From the NCBI RefSeq assembly GCF_015706575.1, contig NW_024037072.1, positions 18,539,162-18,603,161 of the forward strand: a stretch of DNA of 64,000 bases. The letters are read 5' to 3'. Under the pieces are notes generated by a model, which ran no database searches, was not told the origin of the DNA, and saw only the letters and a list, made by a program, of their open reading frames with translations. Shown one piece after another: positions 62,145 to 64,000 of this stretch. The DNA comes from Patiria miniata (taxonomy: Eukaryota; Echinodermata; Asteroidea; Valvatida; Asterinidae). A program made the translations under genes and the position numbers. Numbering within the stretch: the stretch's first letter is position 1; every line of letters starts with the position of its first letter.

Positions 62145-64000
62145 CTGTAGAAAGCAGTTTGTTAATGTTAATAACCAGGCATAGGGGGCCTACACTGTAC
62201 CGGTACACAGATTTAAAACAAAATGAAGTCCCTTCCCCCTAAAAAAACACACAAAAACCCAAAACATTACATAAAATGACCTACACGTTGTTAACATTGT
62301 AGCTTCACATATGTAAGTGAAATAAATTTGAAGGTCATCAGAGAACCATTAAATGTGTAAAATTTTAAATACATGAAACGTACTCTATGTGTAAATTTAA
62401 TGATTTACATGTAATGTTCCTGAGGCCTGACGATTAATGTTAATCCTATGAATAAACTTCAAAAGTGGCATATAATTCGAAAAAATATGAAAAACTTACT
62501 TATTGTATGCCCCCTAGGCAATAATTTTTTTTTTAATTCTTGATTCTTGCATGGAAATGGAAACATTTCACATATTTGCAGGTACGTGTATATGTATACC
62601 GGTACATTGTACAGTGTACATATCACCACGAATAACTGATACACATGTACATGTACATATGTACACGTACACGTTGATCCTGAGATACATCTACCGGTAC
62701 ATGTACATGTACATGTATGCCAGTGCAATGAGGATTTTATAAACACTACAAGTATCATAATGAAGTTATAGAAATTGTAAGAGCTTAGTATGTGAGTACA
62801 TGTACATGTACATGTCAAAATTGAACCAAAGTGAAAGATGTTGGAAACACAACATGTAGTATGTTTGTGTATTATTTTCCATCTGTATGGTACTCAAACA
62901 ATGGGACATGCACAGTACGAACAAAAAATGTACAATACATACAGGATTACAAATGAAATATAAAAAAAAAACATCTAAAAAAAGACATCTAAAACACACA
63001 TTACAATTCCACTTAAACCCTCTCCCATTTTTCTGCACTCCATATATAATTCTGAGGAAAAATCCAGTAGCTGAACTACGTATTGTATTACATAGAAGAT
63101 GAGTTCAAAGAACTCCAACAAAACTGTCTTCATAAATCATCAAAGGTTGAACCAGCAATCGCTTTCACTATGTACATTGTATGTCTGCTTGGTTGACCTC
63201 AGGTTGCATGACCCGACAGTACATGATACTTATGAATACACATCTTCAACAACCAAAAAAACAAGTGTTAAGTAATCAATGATGTTTATGTTTTACATGT
63301 AACTTTCTTTTTCGCTCACTTCCTTTCTGACTTTCAGATGGAAATAAACTTCATGTACAGTTTTTGGTTTCCAAATGGGAAGGATTGTTGTTGCTTTCAA
63401 TTGCCTTTCCTCCTTTACTCCTTTTTTTCTTTTCTTCAATATTCAATATTTTGTTTTCCCTTTATCTTCATTGTTATCTTTGTCCCGTCATTTTTTTCAT
63501 CTTGCATCAGCTTGGTTTATGATATGACTTTTTTCTAAGTTGGATTTGTTTGTCTTATGTCTGTCTGTCTGTCTATTTTCTTTTTGTTGTTGTGTGTACA
63601 CTGTTTAATTGTCCAGACTGTTCCACTCGCAAGCCTCAGTATGTGAACTCACCAATATTACTCTTTCTTTTAATTTTCCTTATTTATTAACTTTTATTTC
63701 ATAAATTTGCTTCAAAGTACATTTTGTTACTTGTATTAATTACGTACACTTTTCCTACCCTCCTATGCAAACATACATTCTGTGCTAAGTTGTCCTTTCA
63801 GTCAAAATCAATCAAGTGACTGTTTTCAACAGTTAAGGGCTCCCAGCCTACATAAAGCAGGATTGACTGGCTGTGACTTAAATGTAACTTGTTACAGCTG
63901 TGCTTTGACTGTAGGTGACTGATAAGCCAGCTGTGCCAACAGTTTCCCGCTTTTGTCTGTTGACCAAATTTGACTAGTCAGAGTGCTCGCTTGGAATATG
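62145..64000 (-). other. PARP6/8 5' intron or flank, no exon found
   Basis: I searched for the upstream family motif (SEGDxxSEEF) and did not find it. AT-rich, with ACATGTAC runs and pyrimidine-rich sequence at about 63390-63600. It may be intron. Confidence 0.5.

Overview
The window is nuclear DNA of a marine invertebrate animal, most likely an echinoderm. The organism call is an inference. It rests on three intron-rich animal genes, AT-rich introns packed with short non-autonomous transposons and tRNA-derived SINEs, and abundant palindromic ACATGT-type repeats. No bacterial, viral or organellar gene was seen.

Three protein-coding genes explain all convincing coding sequence. (1) Positions 58-11090, plus strand: the last 11 exons of elongation factor EEF2 (about 706 codons; roughly the first 130 residues lie off the left edge). 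(2) Positions 13297-27583, plus strand: a complete 10-exon MPHOSPH10 (MPP10, U3 snoRNP/SSU processome) of 679 residues, starting about 2.2 kb downstream of EEF2. (3) Positions 37086-62144, minus strand: 17 exons of a PARP6/PARP8-type mono-ADP-ribosyltransferase (617 codons to the stop; the 5' end is off the right edge). It converges on MPHOSPH10. Every exon junction was checked by hand for splice sites and phase, and all three sets join in frame.

The most interesting observation is a 138-nt, phase-symmetric exon in the PARP6/8 gene (51177-51314) that encodes a whole UBA-like domain I do not know from human PARP6 or PARP8. A 511-bp near-perfect foldback transposon begins 30 bp upstream of that exon's acceptor. 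The exon could be skipped without breaking the frame, so it looks like a shuffled or alternative module linking ubiquitin recognition to ADP-ribosylation.

The non-coding landscape is rich: TTAA-flanked palindromic MITEs, TAA-flanked PIF/Harbinger-like MITEs, elements ending in telomere-like TTAACCCTAAC, tRNA-like units inside inverted repeats, SINEs, and two LINE 3' relics. It also holds striking tandem arrays: a 93-bp GC-rich satellite inside a TIR element, a 27-copy 38-bp array carrying CACGTG, an 11-bp array with a 451-bp higher-order duplication, and a CCAAT-box array. EEF2 also has a GC-AG intron, a duplicated 5' splice site and a (TG)n acceptor tract. The convergent interval 27584-37085 contains no gene I can support.
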